Part shown: positions 10,611 to 21,230 of the stretch, in pieces
How the letters are laid out: every line of letters starts with the position of its first letter
Position numbering within the stretch: the first letter of the stretch is position 1
Assembly (NCBI RefSeq): GCF_021869535.1
Contig: NW_026262593.1
Span: forward strand, 53,679,318 to 53,743,317
Direction of reading: 5' to 3'
Source: Mytilus californianus
Lineage: Eukaryota; Mollusca; Bivalvia; Mytilida; Mytilidae
DNA: 64,000 nucleotides
Notes under the pieces: generated by a model
The model's database searches: none
Told to the model about the DNA's origin: nothing
What the model saw: only the letters and a program-made list of their open reading frames with translations
Position numbers and translations under genes: made by a program

Positions 10611-10730
10611 AAATAAAAGAGGATACTACTCAGGTCACCTGGCCTTATATACTACCTGGACATACAAAAAATCACTCAACTGTAAAATAGGCGTGTGGCT
10701 GGCACATAATAAAAGGTTCACTATTAACCC
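10611..10730 (-). repeat. DIRS right inverted terminal repeat, 120 bp
   Basis: Exact inverted copy of 5,152-5,271. It is followed by a right-end-only segment (10,731-10,804) whose complement is in the ICR. That segment contains a perfect small hairpin (GGAAGCC-CTT-GGCTTCC, 10,733-10,749) and a second near-palindrome (10,760-10,800). Confidence 0.95.
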
Positions 10731-11114
10731 TCGGAAGCCCTTGGCTTCCTCGTATAATGACCTTCATCCATCACATCACAGATGTTTGGATGATGGTCCA
10801 TTATTTGTAAAAATAAAATGTACAAATTTATAGAACATTTATATAAAACAGAAATTACAAATAATTTAACAAAAAACAGCTTGTGTTTATCTTTTAAAAC
10901 AAAAAAGTTATGTATTTCTGTCAAAAGGAAAAATACGTCCACAAATCCGAATTTTGAGGAAATATCTGAAATTTCAACCTCAATTTACTCAAAAAGTAGC
11001 ACATGATGGTATATTTTTTATTGCATATTTGATTTAATCAGGTAAAAAATAGCCTACATGCAAATTTTCATCAAAATTTCATTACGGGATCAAAACTGTA
11101 TCGTATGCCCTTAA

Positions 11115-11788
11115 CTGTTTTCACCTGTTAAATGAATCATCGTGTAATGTATTGTGATTTCAGGGAAATAGTTATGTTGAATGTTGTTCCTGGATAATAA
11201 AAATTAAAATATCTATTATCGTTTTAGAATATATTGCATGAAAAGAACTACATATATATATTAGAGCGAGCATGCATACAGTTTGAACCAGACAGTCCAG
11301 ATTTTATTAGGGTAAGAAATGTCATAAGATTTCATATTGGTTTGTATGCTTCTATGTTGTGAGAAACTCATTATCCACATATATAATACGGTCATTTTGA
11401 TTTTGACTGTTCATGTGGAGGATTATGAGACTATGGCAATTTGTTTACGCCCCGTCAAAGACTGTATTATGATGTACCAATGTACATCCATTCATCCATC
11501 AACACTTGGTACTATAACTCAAAATTTATCATGTAATTTTAACACATTAGGATTGACAGAAGATAGCTCCTTCTCTAATTTAACTTTTGCAGCTTATTTT
11601 CACATAGCCCTCACTTTCTCCAATATGCCTGAATTGATTTCCTTAAATCTTGACATTATTGTTGGGGCTGATAAAGGAAGCTCCCTTTAGATTTTTTTAA
11701 TTTTCTGTCTTTTTCATTCATGAGTTACTGGACTTCAATTGTCAGATTTAAGTAAAAATTTTATGTTTTGTTCCATAATATGATATAA
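11115..11788. other. Unassigned AT-rich sequence, probably degenerate repeat
   Basis: A 117-codon open stretch (11,337-11,690) has no recognisable domain and biased low-complexity content. The phrase 'gagttactggacttcaattgtcag' at about 11,722 recurs in altered form at 12,240 and 12,400, which suggests a decayed tandem repeat interrupted by the element at 11,789. Confidence 0.45.
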
Positions 11789-12180
11789 AAAAGGAGATGT
11801 GGTATGATTGCCAATGAGAAAACTCTTCACAAGAGACCAAATGACACAGAAATTAACAACAATAGTTCACCGTGCCGTCTTCAACAATGAGCAAAGTCCA
11901 TATTGCATAGTCACCTATAAAAGGCCTTGAAATGACAAATGTAAAACAATCCAAACCAGAAAACTAGTGGCCTAATATATGTAAAAAAAAATGAACGAAA
12001 TACAAATATTTAAAAAGCAACAAACAACAACCACTGAACAACAGTCTCCTGACTTGGGACAGTACAACATAAGAACGAACTATAAAAATAAGGTGAAAAA
12101 AGATTAACTCATCAGATGGATACAAGTAGAAATACATCTAACAAAAACAAATGAGTTTGCTTGGATTGATTTGCATAATA
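11789..12180 (+). mobile_element. Mussel short interspersed repeat (family S1), near-complete copy
   Basis: Begins 'aggagatgtggtatgattgc' and continues 'caatgagaaaactcttcac', 'gagaccaaatgacacag', 'caacaatgagcaaagtcc', 'ctataaaaggcc' and 'ctcctgacttgggacag'. Other copies or pieces lie at 16,558-16,595, 20,371-20,520, 25,806-25,925, 31,862-31,985, 38,127-38,235 and 63,553-63,930. No coding capacity; class not certain. Confidence 0.75.
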
Positions 12181-12214
12181 ACTGGAATAGTCGAACATAA
12201 CACTGTTTGATTTA

Positions 12215-12430
12215 AAAAATGTTTCTGATGTGTCATTCTAGAGTTATGGGACTTTGATTGTCAGATAAATAAAAGACATTTTTTAATGTCATGCAGTTAA
12301 GCTATAGTGTGCTTGGATCAAATAGCTACACATTTAATACTGTTGTTAGATTGGTGAATGTACTCTTGATTTTGAAATTTTTCTGGTTTGTCATTCCATA
12401 GTTTTAGGACTTTAAACAGTCATAATTGAC
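12215..12430 (+). repeat. Degenerate tandem repeat, about 165-bp unit
   Basis: 'gtgtcattctagagttatgggactttgattgtcag' (first at about 12,230) recurs as a diverged version at about 12,390 and matches 11,710-11,745 before the S1 insertion. No gene. Confidence 0.5.
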
Positions 12431-12599
12431 ACAGTGCTTATATGCCTGAGGGTATCGTCGTGCATGCTTTTCTATAAAGCCATTTCATTTGCCTCTGATT
12501 AAATGCCTTCTAAATATCTCATTTTATTGATGGAACAATTTCAATAAGCACTAAAATAGTTTAACATGCGATCTTTGTGCAGCTGTTTATATTTTATTG

Positions 12600-12735
12600 T
12601 GACACAATGATATACTGCTTGAGGTTAAGGTTCTCTCCTTGTATTCTAACTTCCTCCACGATAAAAAATTAACTGCCTCTGTATGGCCAATAGTGCTGTA
12701 AGTGGCATTAAACACCAACAAGCAATTTGTCTGAC
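12600..12735 (+). mobile_element. 3' half of the tRNA-type SINE seen at 4,290
   Basis: Shares 'ggttctctcc', 'cttcctccac', 'ccaatagtgctgtaagtggc' and 'attaaacacc' with the body of the 4,290-4,690 SINE. The tRNA-like head is missing. Confidence 0.6.
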
Positions 12736-13052
12736 AGAGATGTGATTGATTGATCAACATAAACTTTTATGATTGTCAGGTTCTGTCTCAGGATATTATA
12801 TAAAAAAAGGTCAACAAATTTTGTTGTATAGAAAGAGAACAATGCGCTTGAGTTGATCTTAAAATGTTACCATAAAGAGTCCTCTTTAATTCACACACAT
12901 TGTTACCATGGGTTTGTAGGAAAAAATCTTTTTTATCACCAGACTCTGGTTAGTAAGAAGTTGTACATAACAAAAGGAAATGTGGTATGATTGCCAAGGA
13001 GAAATAAAAAATGGTGGCAAAAAATAAACAAACATTGTGGAATTGACCTTTT

Positions 13053-14385
13053 ATAGCTCACCGGGGCCCGAAGGGCCCCATGTGAGCTTATGCCATCACT
13101 TGGCATCCGTAGTTGTCCGTCGTCTGTCGTCTGTCGTCGTCGTCTGTCGTCGTAAACTATTTCAAAAATCTTCTCCTCTGAAACTACTGGGCCAAATACC
13201 TTCAAACTTTAACTAAATGTTCTTTAGGGTATCTAGTTTATAAATTTGATCCATCGACAAACATGGCCACCATGGCTAAAAATAGAACATAGGGGTCAAA
13301 TTCAGTTTTTGGCTTATATCTCAAAAACTAAAGCTTTTAGAGCAAATCTGACATGGGGTAAAATAGTTCAATTGGTCAAGATCTATCGGCCCTGTAATTT
13401 TCAGACGAATCGAACAACCCATTGTTGTGTTGCTGCCACCGAATTGGTAGTTTTAACAAACTTTTGCAGTTTTTTGTTATTATTTTGAATATTATTATAG
13501 ATTTATGTAAACTGTAAGCAGCAATAATGTTCAGCAAAGTAAGATCTACAAAAAAGTTAATATGACCATAATTGTCAATATACCCCTTAAGGAGTTATTG
13601 CTCTTTAAAGTAAAGACAATTTTACACAATTTGTTCATCAAGTTTGCTAACATTTAAAAATCTTCTCCTCTGAAACTACTGGGCCAATTACTTCAAACTT
13701 AGACTAAATGTTCCTTAGGGTATCTTGTTTATAAATTGTCTCCGAAATTTGTATCCATCAACAAACATGGCCGCCATGGCTAAAAATAGAACATAAGGGT
13801 CAAATGCAGTTTTTGGCTTATACCGTATAGCGGGTTATTTTCGCGGGTGAAAAATTTCGCGATTTTCATTGAATTAGGTATACGAAATATTTTGGCGGTT
13901 ATTATTTTGGCGGATTTAAAACTTTATCAATACCTTTGCATGTACACCTTTAATTTGGCGGAATTTATTTTGGCGAATTTGTTCTATCCGCGAAAATAAG
14001 CGAAAATTTACACCCTGCGAAAAATAACCCGCTTTACGGTATCTCAAAAACTAAACCTTTTAGAGGAAATGTGACATGGGGTAAAATTGTTTAATTGGTT
14101 AAGATCAATCGGCCCTGAAATTTTCAGACGAATCGAACAACCCATTGTTGGGTTGCTGCCACCGAATTGGTAGTTTTAACAAAATTTTGCAGTTTTTTGT
14201 TATTATTTTGAATATTACTATAGATATATGTAAACTGTACAAAAAAGTTAATATGACCAAAATTGTCAATTGACCCCTTAAGGAGTTATTGCCCTTTAAA
14301 GACAATTTTACACAATTTGTTCATCAAGTTTGCTCACATTTAAAAATCTTCTCCTCTGAAATACAGGTGAGCGATTCAGGCTCTT
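13053..14385 (+). repeat. R1 element, full-length copy with an inserted MITE
   Basis: Starts 'ttatagctcaccggggcccg' with a small GC hairpin (GGGGCCC-GAA-GGGCCCC, 13,063-13,079). It carries two to three tandem units ('aaaaatcttctcctctgaaa', 'gccatggctaaaaatagaac', 'agatctatcggccctg'). It ends 'caggtgagcgattcaggctc'. The start and end hold complementary CTCACC and GGTGAG. One unit is interrupted by the MITE at 13,821-14,042. No coding capacity. Confidence 0.75.
13821..14042. mobile_element. MITE, about 220 bp, TA target duplication
   Basis: Ends are TACCGTATAGCGGGTTATTT and the complement of AAATAACCCGCTTTACGGTA, which pair with one mismatch over 20 bases. The host R1 text 'ggcttatatctc' is split at TA, giving a TA duplication typical of Tc1/mariner-type insertions. 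The interior repeats 'ttttggcgga' motifs. Confidence 0.85.
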
Positions 14386-14736
14386 GTTCTTTTGTGGTAT
14401 ACTGTGCAGCACTCTCTCTTAGCAGTATGATTCATGAGGTGAAATTGTTGATATATGTACTACAATACCTTTTCCTGTTATATAAGATTAAGTGAGTAAG
14501 AATATAGAAAGTTCAGATTAGGTGACTTTTCAGAAAAAAGTGTTACATAGTAAAGAATATTGTTATATTGTATGTGTTTAATTTTTAATTAGTTTGAACA
14601 TTTGATATCAGAGGGTATCATCAGCTCACAAACCTTTCTAAAATTGTCTGTTTATAAATTTTGAAATAATAACTTATAAAGTTTCAACTCCCTCAGGCAA
14701 GGTTGATCTTAGATATGGATGGATTTGGCTATTTTT
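14386..14736. other. Unassigned AT-rich spacer
   Basis: No gene, structured RNA or recognisable repeat seen. Confidence 0.45.
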
Positions 14737-15055
14737 ATGCCCCGTTTATGGGCATTATGTTTTTTGATGTGTGTGTCCTTTGGTACTTTCGTCCGTTTGT
14801 TGGTCTGTCCGTCCGTTTGTTCGTCCGTCTGTCTCACTTCAGGTTAAAGTTTTTCTGGTTAAAGTTTTTGGACAAGGTAGTTTTTGATGAAGTTGAAGTC
14901 CAATCAACTTGAAACTTATTACACATGTTCACTATGATATGATCTTTCTAATTTTAATGCCAAATTAGAGTTTTGACCCCAATTTCACAGTCCACTGAAC
15001 ATAGAAAATAGTGCGAGTGAGGCATCCTTGTACTATGGACACATTCTTGTTTAGG
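14737..15055 (+). repeat. Interspersed repeat with GTCCGT-rich segment
   Basis: Starts 'tgccccgtttatgggcatta', has a run of 'gtccgt' units (14,790-14,832), then 'tagtttttgatgaagttgaa', 'caatttcacagtccactgaa' and 'tagtgcgagtgaggcatcc'. A tail fragment recurs at 48,973-49,020. No coding capacity. Confidence 0.65.
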
Positions 15056-15266
15056 TCCTCTTTGGTTATATAGCTCTGTAACTATTTCCATTCTTATACA
15101 TCTTTGGCTGTCAAATATTGGCTTTGAGCATTCCTTATGAAGATAAATCAAGAGAAGTGCTACAGACACATGGAATTTAAAATGTGATGTTTTCATTTTT
15201 TTTTTTTTTTGAAACTTTAAAATTATACATGCAAAGTTCATCCGATTTTTTTTTATCTCATTTTAG

Positions 15267-15412
15267 GTTTGTAACAGAGTATACAACCATGTAGCAGAAA
15301 CACAGACTTTCGATGCTTTGAGATCGACCAGATTTTTTGGACCAATGACATTTTATTTCGCCTGGAATAATAGAACAGAACCCTTACTTACAGATATGAT
15401 ACAGAATGATTT
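15267..15412 (+). CDS. Host gene A, exon n-2 (unidentified protein, C-terminal part)
   Basis: First visible of three exons of one host gene (with 15,723-15,939 and 16,612-16,722) whose phases fit. The acceptor is 'ctcattttag' and the donor 'tt|gtaagt'. Read from its first base it gives 48 codons plus 2 bases, starting VCNRVYNHVA and including RFFGPMTFYFAW. The joined C-terminal part is about 157 residues with no transmembrane segment, and looks helical (alternating hydrophobics such as LLEDAIDLIELY). I do not recognise it. Its general style recalls helical-repeat mitochondrial proteins such as PPR or mS27, but I cannot support that. Upstream exons are not found in the repeat-rich 11,115-15,266 and may lie before the DIRS insertion or outside the window. 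Confidence 0.75.
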
Positions 15413-15722
15413 GTAAGTTGTTGTAAATTAATCTTAAGGATGTACTTAGGTGAGGTTTAGGAATATGTGTCAGATGTTCGGACTCCTTGGTTTTTTTCCT
15501 TCAATACAGGGTAAAATACTTTGCCCCATAATACCCATTTTTCTTTTCATATAAGACTTCAATAACTTGTGAAAGGTAATTTACCAAAATTTAAACAGGT
15601 TCTTGATTTCTTTTCTTTCGATTTGAGATTCAAATAATACCAATGCAAATATCCTTTTTTTTGTCATTTAAATTCGAATATGTAAAGTGAATTGTCAGTT
15701 AAACAGAATTCAAATTTTTCAG

Positions 15723-15939
15723 GTTAGAAGATGCTATAGATTTGATAGAGTTATATCAGATTATTCATCCAGAAGTGAAAATGTTGGAAAGTATAAATAT
15801 GGTTACCATGGAAATTGATAATGTTGAACAGTCTGAAGAGGCTATGAAACAATTAAAGAAAAATAAGCTAATGAATGGATATTGCATTAAAAGGGAAACA
15901 GATGAAAATACTATTAGTGAAAAACTGAAGATTTTAATG
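15723..15939 (+). CDS. Host gene A, exon n-1
   Basis: The acceptor is 'caaatttttcag' and the donor 'aatg|gtaaag'. The first base completes the split Leu codon of the previous exon; 72 codons follow and end in phase 0. Acidic and lysine-rich in its second half (QSEEAMKQLKKNK), with coiled-coil-like spacing. Confidence 0.78.
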
Positions 15940-16611
15940 GTAAAGTTTTATTTGTAGCAGTATTGAGTTAACATTTATAATTGCTTATGAAAATAAATTT
16001 TTCAGTCAGAAACTATTCAGTATAACAAGCAATTGATTATCTTTGCAATTGATTTCATTTGCAAGATATTTTTACCAGGTCACCTTGAGCAAAAGCATTA
16101 CTAAATAATGATCTACAGTCTGTTGTCCAATGTTATTAAAGTTTTCTTGGCTTTTATGAAAGGGATTAATGATATATTTGGTCAGCAGCTTGATTATTTG
16201 GAGTTGTAGTGTGCAAGTAAATTTAAATTTAACGTTTGCTGATAGTTCAAAATTTTACAATGCTCATTGTACAATTGAAAATTTTCATCAACCTTTTCGT
16301 AACTTCTTAGCAAGTGAATAATTATTTATTATAACTTTGAGTTCAAACTATTCTTCACCTCTATTGAAGAAAGTAGTTTTATATTGTTCTGGAGCTTGAT
16401 AATGTTGAATTGTAGCATGTTAATAATTTTTACATCTCCTGTTTGCCAATAGTTTGAAATTTTACAGCATTCATTGTACAAGGACAAGTTTCATCCTAAA
16501 AGTTTTCTTTGCTACTTTGATTTTAGGGAATGATTAGTTATGTTTCAGCATAAAAATAAGGAGGTGTGGTATGATTGCTAATAAGACAATTATTTAAATT
16601 TAAATTTTCAG

Positions 16612-16722
16612 GATTTTTGTAAGTACCATGCCAGTAAAGAACATGCAGCAGAATTAGAACTTTCTATACAGACATATGAAGACAGACTACAATCACATCA
16701 GATAACACAACAAAATGCATAG
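16612..16722 (+). CDS. Host gene A, terminal exon
   Basis: Acceptor 'aaattttcag', phase 0, 36 codons and then TAG at 16,720-16,722. Begins DFCKYHASKEHAAELELS; likely helical end of the protein. ATTAAA-type signals follow at about 16,766 and 16,797. A short S1 repeat fragment (16,558-16,595) sits just before the acceptor. Confidence 0.75.
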   Translation, partial: DFCKYHASKEHAAELELSIQTYEDRLQSHQITQQNA

Positions 16723-16981
16723 TTGTCATAAATGTTTATTTCTAAATTTGTATAATGATTGTTTGCATTAAAATTGTATATATAATGTTTTGCATGTATT
16801 AAAAAGAGAGACTTTGTTGATGGTATTACTTATTGATCTAGAAAAAAATTAAACCACAGATATTGCTTAGCCTGTTTCATTTCATAATTTACTTTAAACC
16901 AAAAAATCAACAATGAATCATCAGCCCAGAACGTCTAAACTAGCAAGAAAATACAGACATTATTTAGTTAAAATTATAATG

Positions 16982-17127
16982 ATCTGACCTTGAAGTCATA
17001 AAACATTGAGTCAGTTTTTTGTACTCATACTCCAAAATCAACCAATCAAATTGCTGGATTTCATGTTTTCAAGCATGATTTTTGTGCTCCAAGCCCTGAG
17101 CAAATTTTTATGACTTCAAGGCCTGAT
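16982..17127. repeat. Inverted-repeat (hairpin) element, about 145 bp
   Basis: Left arm 'gaccttgaagtcataaaa' (16,985-17,002) is matched by the complement of 'tttttatgacttcaaggcc' near 17,107-17,125. Could be a small MITE or foldback element. Confidence 0.6.
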
Positions 17128-17411
17128 TTGAGGTTATAACTGATAAGCATGCTGATTTTGGAGTTCATGGATCTCTCAGCTTTTGTTTGTTACCTTGATT
17201 TGTGTCTTCCTTTTCGATTTATGAGATTTTTAACATCTGTTAACAACTGTGGTAATTGGTCTGTTTGCACACTACATGTTTCCACCCAACATATTCACCC
17301 CCCTGGATTCATTCGCGTCCAATTTTTTTCAAATACTGGTTACATTATTAGCTGCTTTTAAGATGTGTATATCAAAATAATTCTATTTGCATGAATAAAA
17401 AAATCATGATT

Positions 17412-17885
17412 TTTTTATACAACCGCAAAAAAATTGCGGTGGTATATTGCTTTGATGTCGTTGTTGTGGGCGTCGTTGTCAGCAGCGTCATCTGAAAACA
17501 TTTAGTTTTGGTGACAATAACTTTAGTTTTAAGTGTATGGATCTCTTTTTTTTTCTCAAGATTTAAGAAATTATCAATTTTCTCATAAAAAAAAATTGGT
17601 GGTCACAATTAATTTTGCTAATTCTTTGTACACAGTAGGAAAACAGATTTACTAAGTATTGCACAACAGCATATTGATGAGTGTAATGCACAACAGCAAA
17701 AAAATCTTCAATTGAATATAAATTCAAATCATATAACCAATTTCAAGTTCTTTGACTACATTTATTTTGTGTCAGAAATCTATAATGGGTAAAGTATTTA
17801 ATTACAATCTAAATTTAGACCTGTATCAGGCTTGAATACTGTGTCCATTTTTGCCCCAACTGTTCCCGGTTGGACCTCTTAATAT
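17412..17885 (+). repeat. R2-family repeat, short copy
   Basis: Same hairpin head ('ttttatacaaccgcaaaaaa' then 'ttgcggtggtatattg') and same tail ('tgccccaactgttc', 'ggacctct') as 200-2,640. The tandem array in the middle is mostly missing. The terminal 'ggtcgtat' is lost. Confidence 0.65.
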
Positions 17886-18164
17886 TCTAGAGCTCTTTTT
17901 GATTTTGAATAGAGCATGTTTATAATGAGTGTGCCATCATGAAAATATTGATTACTCATTTCATTAAAAAAATATTCCCAAACACTATATATAGCTAAAG
18001 TGGGACTATTACAAATAATATGAATGTCCTAGTTTAAAACAATAAAGAAAACTTATCTTTATTTTATGAATTTATAGCAATACACGAACTAAAACACAAT
18101 TAAAACATTATTCAATACAAAACCTTTTAAAAGGGTGTGAATGTGTGGGGTGCAAATGTTAAAA

Positions 18165-18323
18165 CAGAGGCAGATTTAGGGAGGTCTAGGGGGCCGCCTC
18201 CCCTTTTGTAGAAAAAAAAATTGGTTGATTTATATAGGGAATCACTGAAGCATGATTGAAGCGGGCCCCCTCTTAGGCAGTCAGTGGCACCCCTCCTATG
18301 AAAATTTCTGGATCGGCCATTGG
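18165..18323. mobile_element. MITE of the 'GGATCCGCC' family, diverged copy
   Basis: Begins 'gaggcagatttagggaggtc' and ends 'aatttctggatcggccattg'; internal 'gaatcactgaagcatga' and 'cttaggcagtcagtgg' are shared with copies at 20,700-20,876, 21,081-21,230, 26,127-26,285, 32,056-32,174 and 38,450-38,606. Confidence 0.7.
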
Positions 18324-18408
18324 AAAGGGGACTAACATGGTTGGGAGTGAATGTAATTTGGGGCAAATGGACCCAGAATCAACTACTGTCACCATAATTT
18401 AACATTAT

Positions 18409-19279
18409 AGTCTCAACCTTACATCATGTAAGTGAAGTTCAAGTTAACACAATGTATGGTAAGCCTATCGTCTCTCAACCTTACATCATGTAAGTGAAGT
18501 TCAAGTTAACACAATGTATGGTAAGCCTATCGTCTCTCAACCTTACATCATGTAAGTGAAGTTCAAGTTAACACAATGTATGGTAAGCCTATCGTCTCTC
18601 AATCTTACATCATGTAAGTCAAGTTCAAATTAACACAATGTATGGTAAGTCTATCGTCTCTCAATCTTACATCATGTAAGTCAAGTTCAAGTTAACACAA
18701 TGTATGGTAAGCCTATCGTCTCTCAACCTTACATCATGTAAGTGAAGTTCAAGTTAACACAATGTATGGTAAGCCTATCGTCTCTCAATCTTACATCATG
18801 TAAGTCAAGTTCAAATTAACACAATGTATGGTAAGTCTATCGTCTCTCAATCTTACATCATGTAAGTCAAGTTCAAGTTAACACAATGTATGGTAAGTCT
18901 ATCGTCTCTCAACTTACATCATGTAAGTCAAGTTCAAGTTAACACAATGTATGGTACGCCTATCGTCTCTCAACCTTACATCATGTAAGTTAAGTTCAAG
19001 TTAACACAATGTATGGTAAGCCTATCGTCACTCAATCTTACATCATGTAAGTCAAGTTCAAGTTAACACAATGTATGGTTAGCCTATCGTCTCTCAATCT
19101 TACATCATGTAAGTCAAGTTCAAGTTAACACAATGTATGGTTAGCCTATCGTCTCTCAATCTTACATCATGTAAGTCAAGTTCAAGTTTACACAATATAT
19201 GGTAAGCCTATCGTCTCTAAACCTTACATCATGTAAGTCAAGTTCAATTTAGCAAACTGTATGGTAAGCCTATCGTCTC
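18409..19279 (+). repeat. 62-bp satellite, about 14 tandem units
   Basis: 'acatcatg' falls at 18,421, 18,483 and 18,545, a 62-bp period, and continues to 19,279. Each unit carries a 15-bp palindrome CTTACATCATGTAAG, then 'caagttaacacaatgtatgg' and 'cctatcgtctctc'. Units differ by a few substitutions and occasional one-base deletions; the last units are more diverged. Confidence 0.95.
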
Positions 19280-20370
19280 ATTAATAATGATATAACTGTT
19301 CTTTCTTAGTCTTAACATTTTTTATTTTTCAATTCAAATATCATAAAGTAAACTACAAGTACATGGTGTTTAGGTAATAAAAACATGAATATTTTATGAG
19401 TAACCATTATTATTATTATTATTACCGAACCAACAAACCAGCACAAATTCATATATGTTTTCCTTCTTTTGTATCAACTTTTATTGGGAGGGAGAACATT
19501 AGTTTTTGTCAAGCCTGAGAGAAATTGCTATCCTACATTTCGTGGCAACGGGGTCACCATTTTGGTTTTACTTTGTAGTTAAGTTTATTTGAGACATCAA
19601 GTACTTTGTCAAACCTTGGAATTTTATGAAACTTGGACAGAAGTTTATTTATCATCAAAAGTATCAATGAAATTTAAAACAAATATTTTTAATTGTTTTC
19701 CGTACTTTGCTGATTAATGGACTTAATTTTTCATAGTTAACATAGCCATATATTATTTTGTTTTGTATAGTCCAAGGATAGAATTTTCAGACATTAAATA
19801 ACTATGTCAAACCTTTATGAAGCTTTTACGAAAATTGCATTTTTACGATCGAAAGACAGTAAAATGAAAACGCAAAATCTGCGAAAAAAGGACATTGCAG
19901 AATATTATGCATTTAATGTGTGCACTAATATTTAGTTAGCCCAACGTATGCATATGTAATGGCACCTGGTGATGGTAAACAAAGATATTTTATTGAAGAA
20001 AGTGTTGATAACACACGAAGACATAAAGTTGCCAGGGGGCATTTTTAAATCCCTTTGTGGAAGGTTAATAAGCAGTTGAAACCCAGTATCCTACCCTTTT
20101 CATATTTTTTTTAAATATTAAAAAAAAAAAAAAACTTGATCCCTACCCTGGGAACAGTATAATAATATAAATGTTCCTGACCCTATCATTCATGTTTTAT
20201 ACAAAAAAATCACCTAGAGTTAGCATTATTTACATCGCTATTTCATAAAAATATGTATAGATCATCGACAACTATAGGATGCATTAATTTATAAATGGAT
20301 TTTAATTGCATCATTGAATAATTTCGACATTATTCTGATTAATTTCAAATACTCGCATCCTATTATATAA
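19280..20370. other. Unassigned region with diverged repeat pieces
   Basis: Contains a TTA microsatellite (about 19,408-19,425). At 19,500-19,745 there is a diverged relative of the 'gaaacttggacagaag' unit found in the downstream array. No gene. Confidence 0.5.
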
Positions 20371-21080
20371 ATAAGAAGATGTGGTATGATTGCCAATGAG
20401 ACAACTATACGTCAAAGACCAAATGACATGTATATATTGGAGTAATAACAACTATAGGACACCGTAAAGCCTTCAACAATTACTTAAACCCACACCGCAT
20501 ATTTCACTGTTACAAATTTCATCAAAAATATATTATACCCAATTGATTCATTTTAAAGAATTGTTTCCATTTACAAATAAATTAAACATAAACTTGTAGC
20601 GTTTTCCAGAGAGTTTATCAACATTTGTTACAAGAAACAAATCATTTCATTTTGCTTCTAATTTCGATAGGATATCTGCCAAGTACACCATAGACATTTG
20701 TGGTCGATCATCTTACCAAAGGCGGATAAGGGGGAGGCCCAGGGGGCCCGGTCCGCCCTTTTGTGGGAAAAACATGTTGATTATATAGAGAATCACTGAG
20801 GCATGACTGGAGTGGGCCCCCACTAAGGCAGTCAGTGGGTCCCCACTTATGAAAATTTCTGGATCCGCCACTGCTTACCCCAAGGTGTTCTTGCAGAACT
20901 GTAAATGTATCTTCTGAATATTCATCTTATTCGAACTTATACTATGCCTTGAATGCCAAGATGCATGGATTTGAACCGATTTATACCGCAGATCTCCACA
21001 TTAATTACTGGTTTTCCCCCTCTCCCCATTTTTAATGAAATATCTGTTTTCAGTTCAGTTTAATATATATATATATATTC

Positions 21081-21230
21081 CATAGGCGGATCCAGGCCCC
21101 CCCACACTTTGGTGGGGAAGATTTGGTTGATTATATAGGGAATCACTGAAGCATGACGGGAGCGGCTGCCCCCTATAGGTCAGTCAGCGCCAACCCCCTC
21201 CCCCTTGAAAAGTTCTGGATCCACCACTGT
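21081..21230. mobile_element. 'GGATCCGCC' MITE, unit-1-specific copy
   Basis: Ends 'GGCGGATCCAG' and 'CTGGATCCACC' are inverted with one mismatch and enclose about 130 bp. It follows a short TA microsatellite. The other units lack it, so it is a later insertion or a loss elsewhere. Confidence 0.75.

Larger units (their letters stand above)
5124..10804 (+). mobile_element. Complete DIRS-type tyrosine-recombinase retrotransposon
   Basis: Order: left inverted terminal repeat, gag, RT/RNase H/methyltransferase-like frame, tyrosine recombinase, internal complementary region (ICR), right inverted terminal repeat. The outer borders are read from the ICR, which joins the reverse complement of the left end to that of the right end. 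That gives a left edge at 5,124-5,127 and a right edge at 10,801-10,804, with a TTAT ambiguity. No target-site duplication is evident, as expected for this order. Both 120-bp terminal repeats are identical, implying a recent insertion. Gag and pol frames are uninterrupted; the recombinase has one frameshift near 9,090. Known biology of DIRS: replication by RT through a circular DNA intermediate and insertion by the recombinase instead of an integrase. Confidence 0.93.
4811..11114. mobile_element. Short inverted-repeat element bounded by TTAA, split by a DIRS insertion
   Basis: The left end (4,811-4,830, TTAAGGGCATACGATACAGT) is the exact reverse complement of 11,095-11,114. Removing the DIRS element (about 5,124-10,804) leaves about 620 bp of non-coding DNA between these ends. 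TTAA at both outer edges would fit a piggyBac-type target duplication, but no transposase is present. It reads as a non-autonomous DNA element that was later hit by the retrotransposon. Confidence 0.7.

Noticed and set aside
11337..11690. 117-codon open frame after the DIRS element
   Set aside because: No domain or splice context, and the surrounding text is a degenerate repeat.
14737..15055. LTR of a Steamer-like retrotransposon
   Set aside because: No matching second LTR, primer-binding site or gag-pol was seen; it is a widespread short repeat with a GTCCGT run.
18409..19279. CRISPR-like regular repeats
   Set aside because: The units are contiguous 62-bp copies with no unique spacers, in a eukaryotic setting; it is a satellite.
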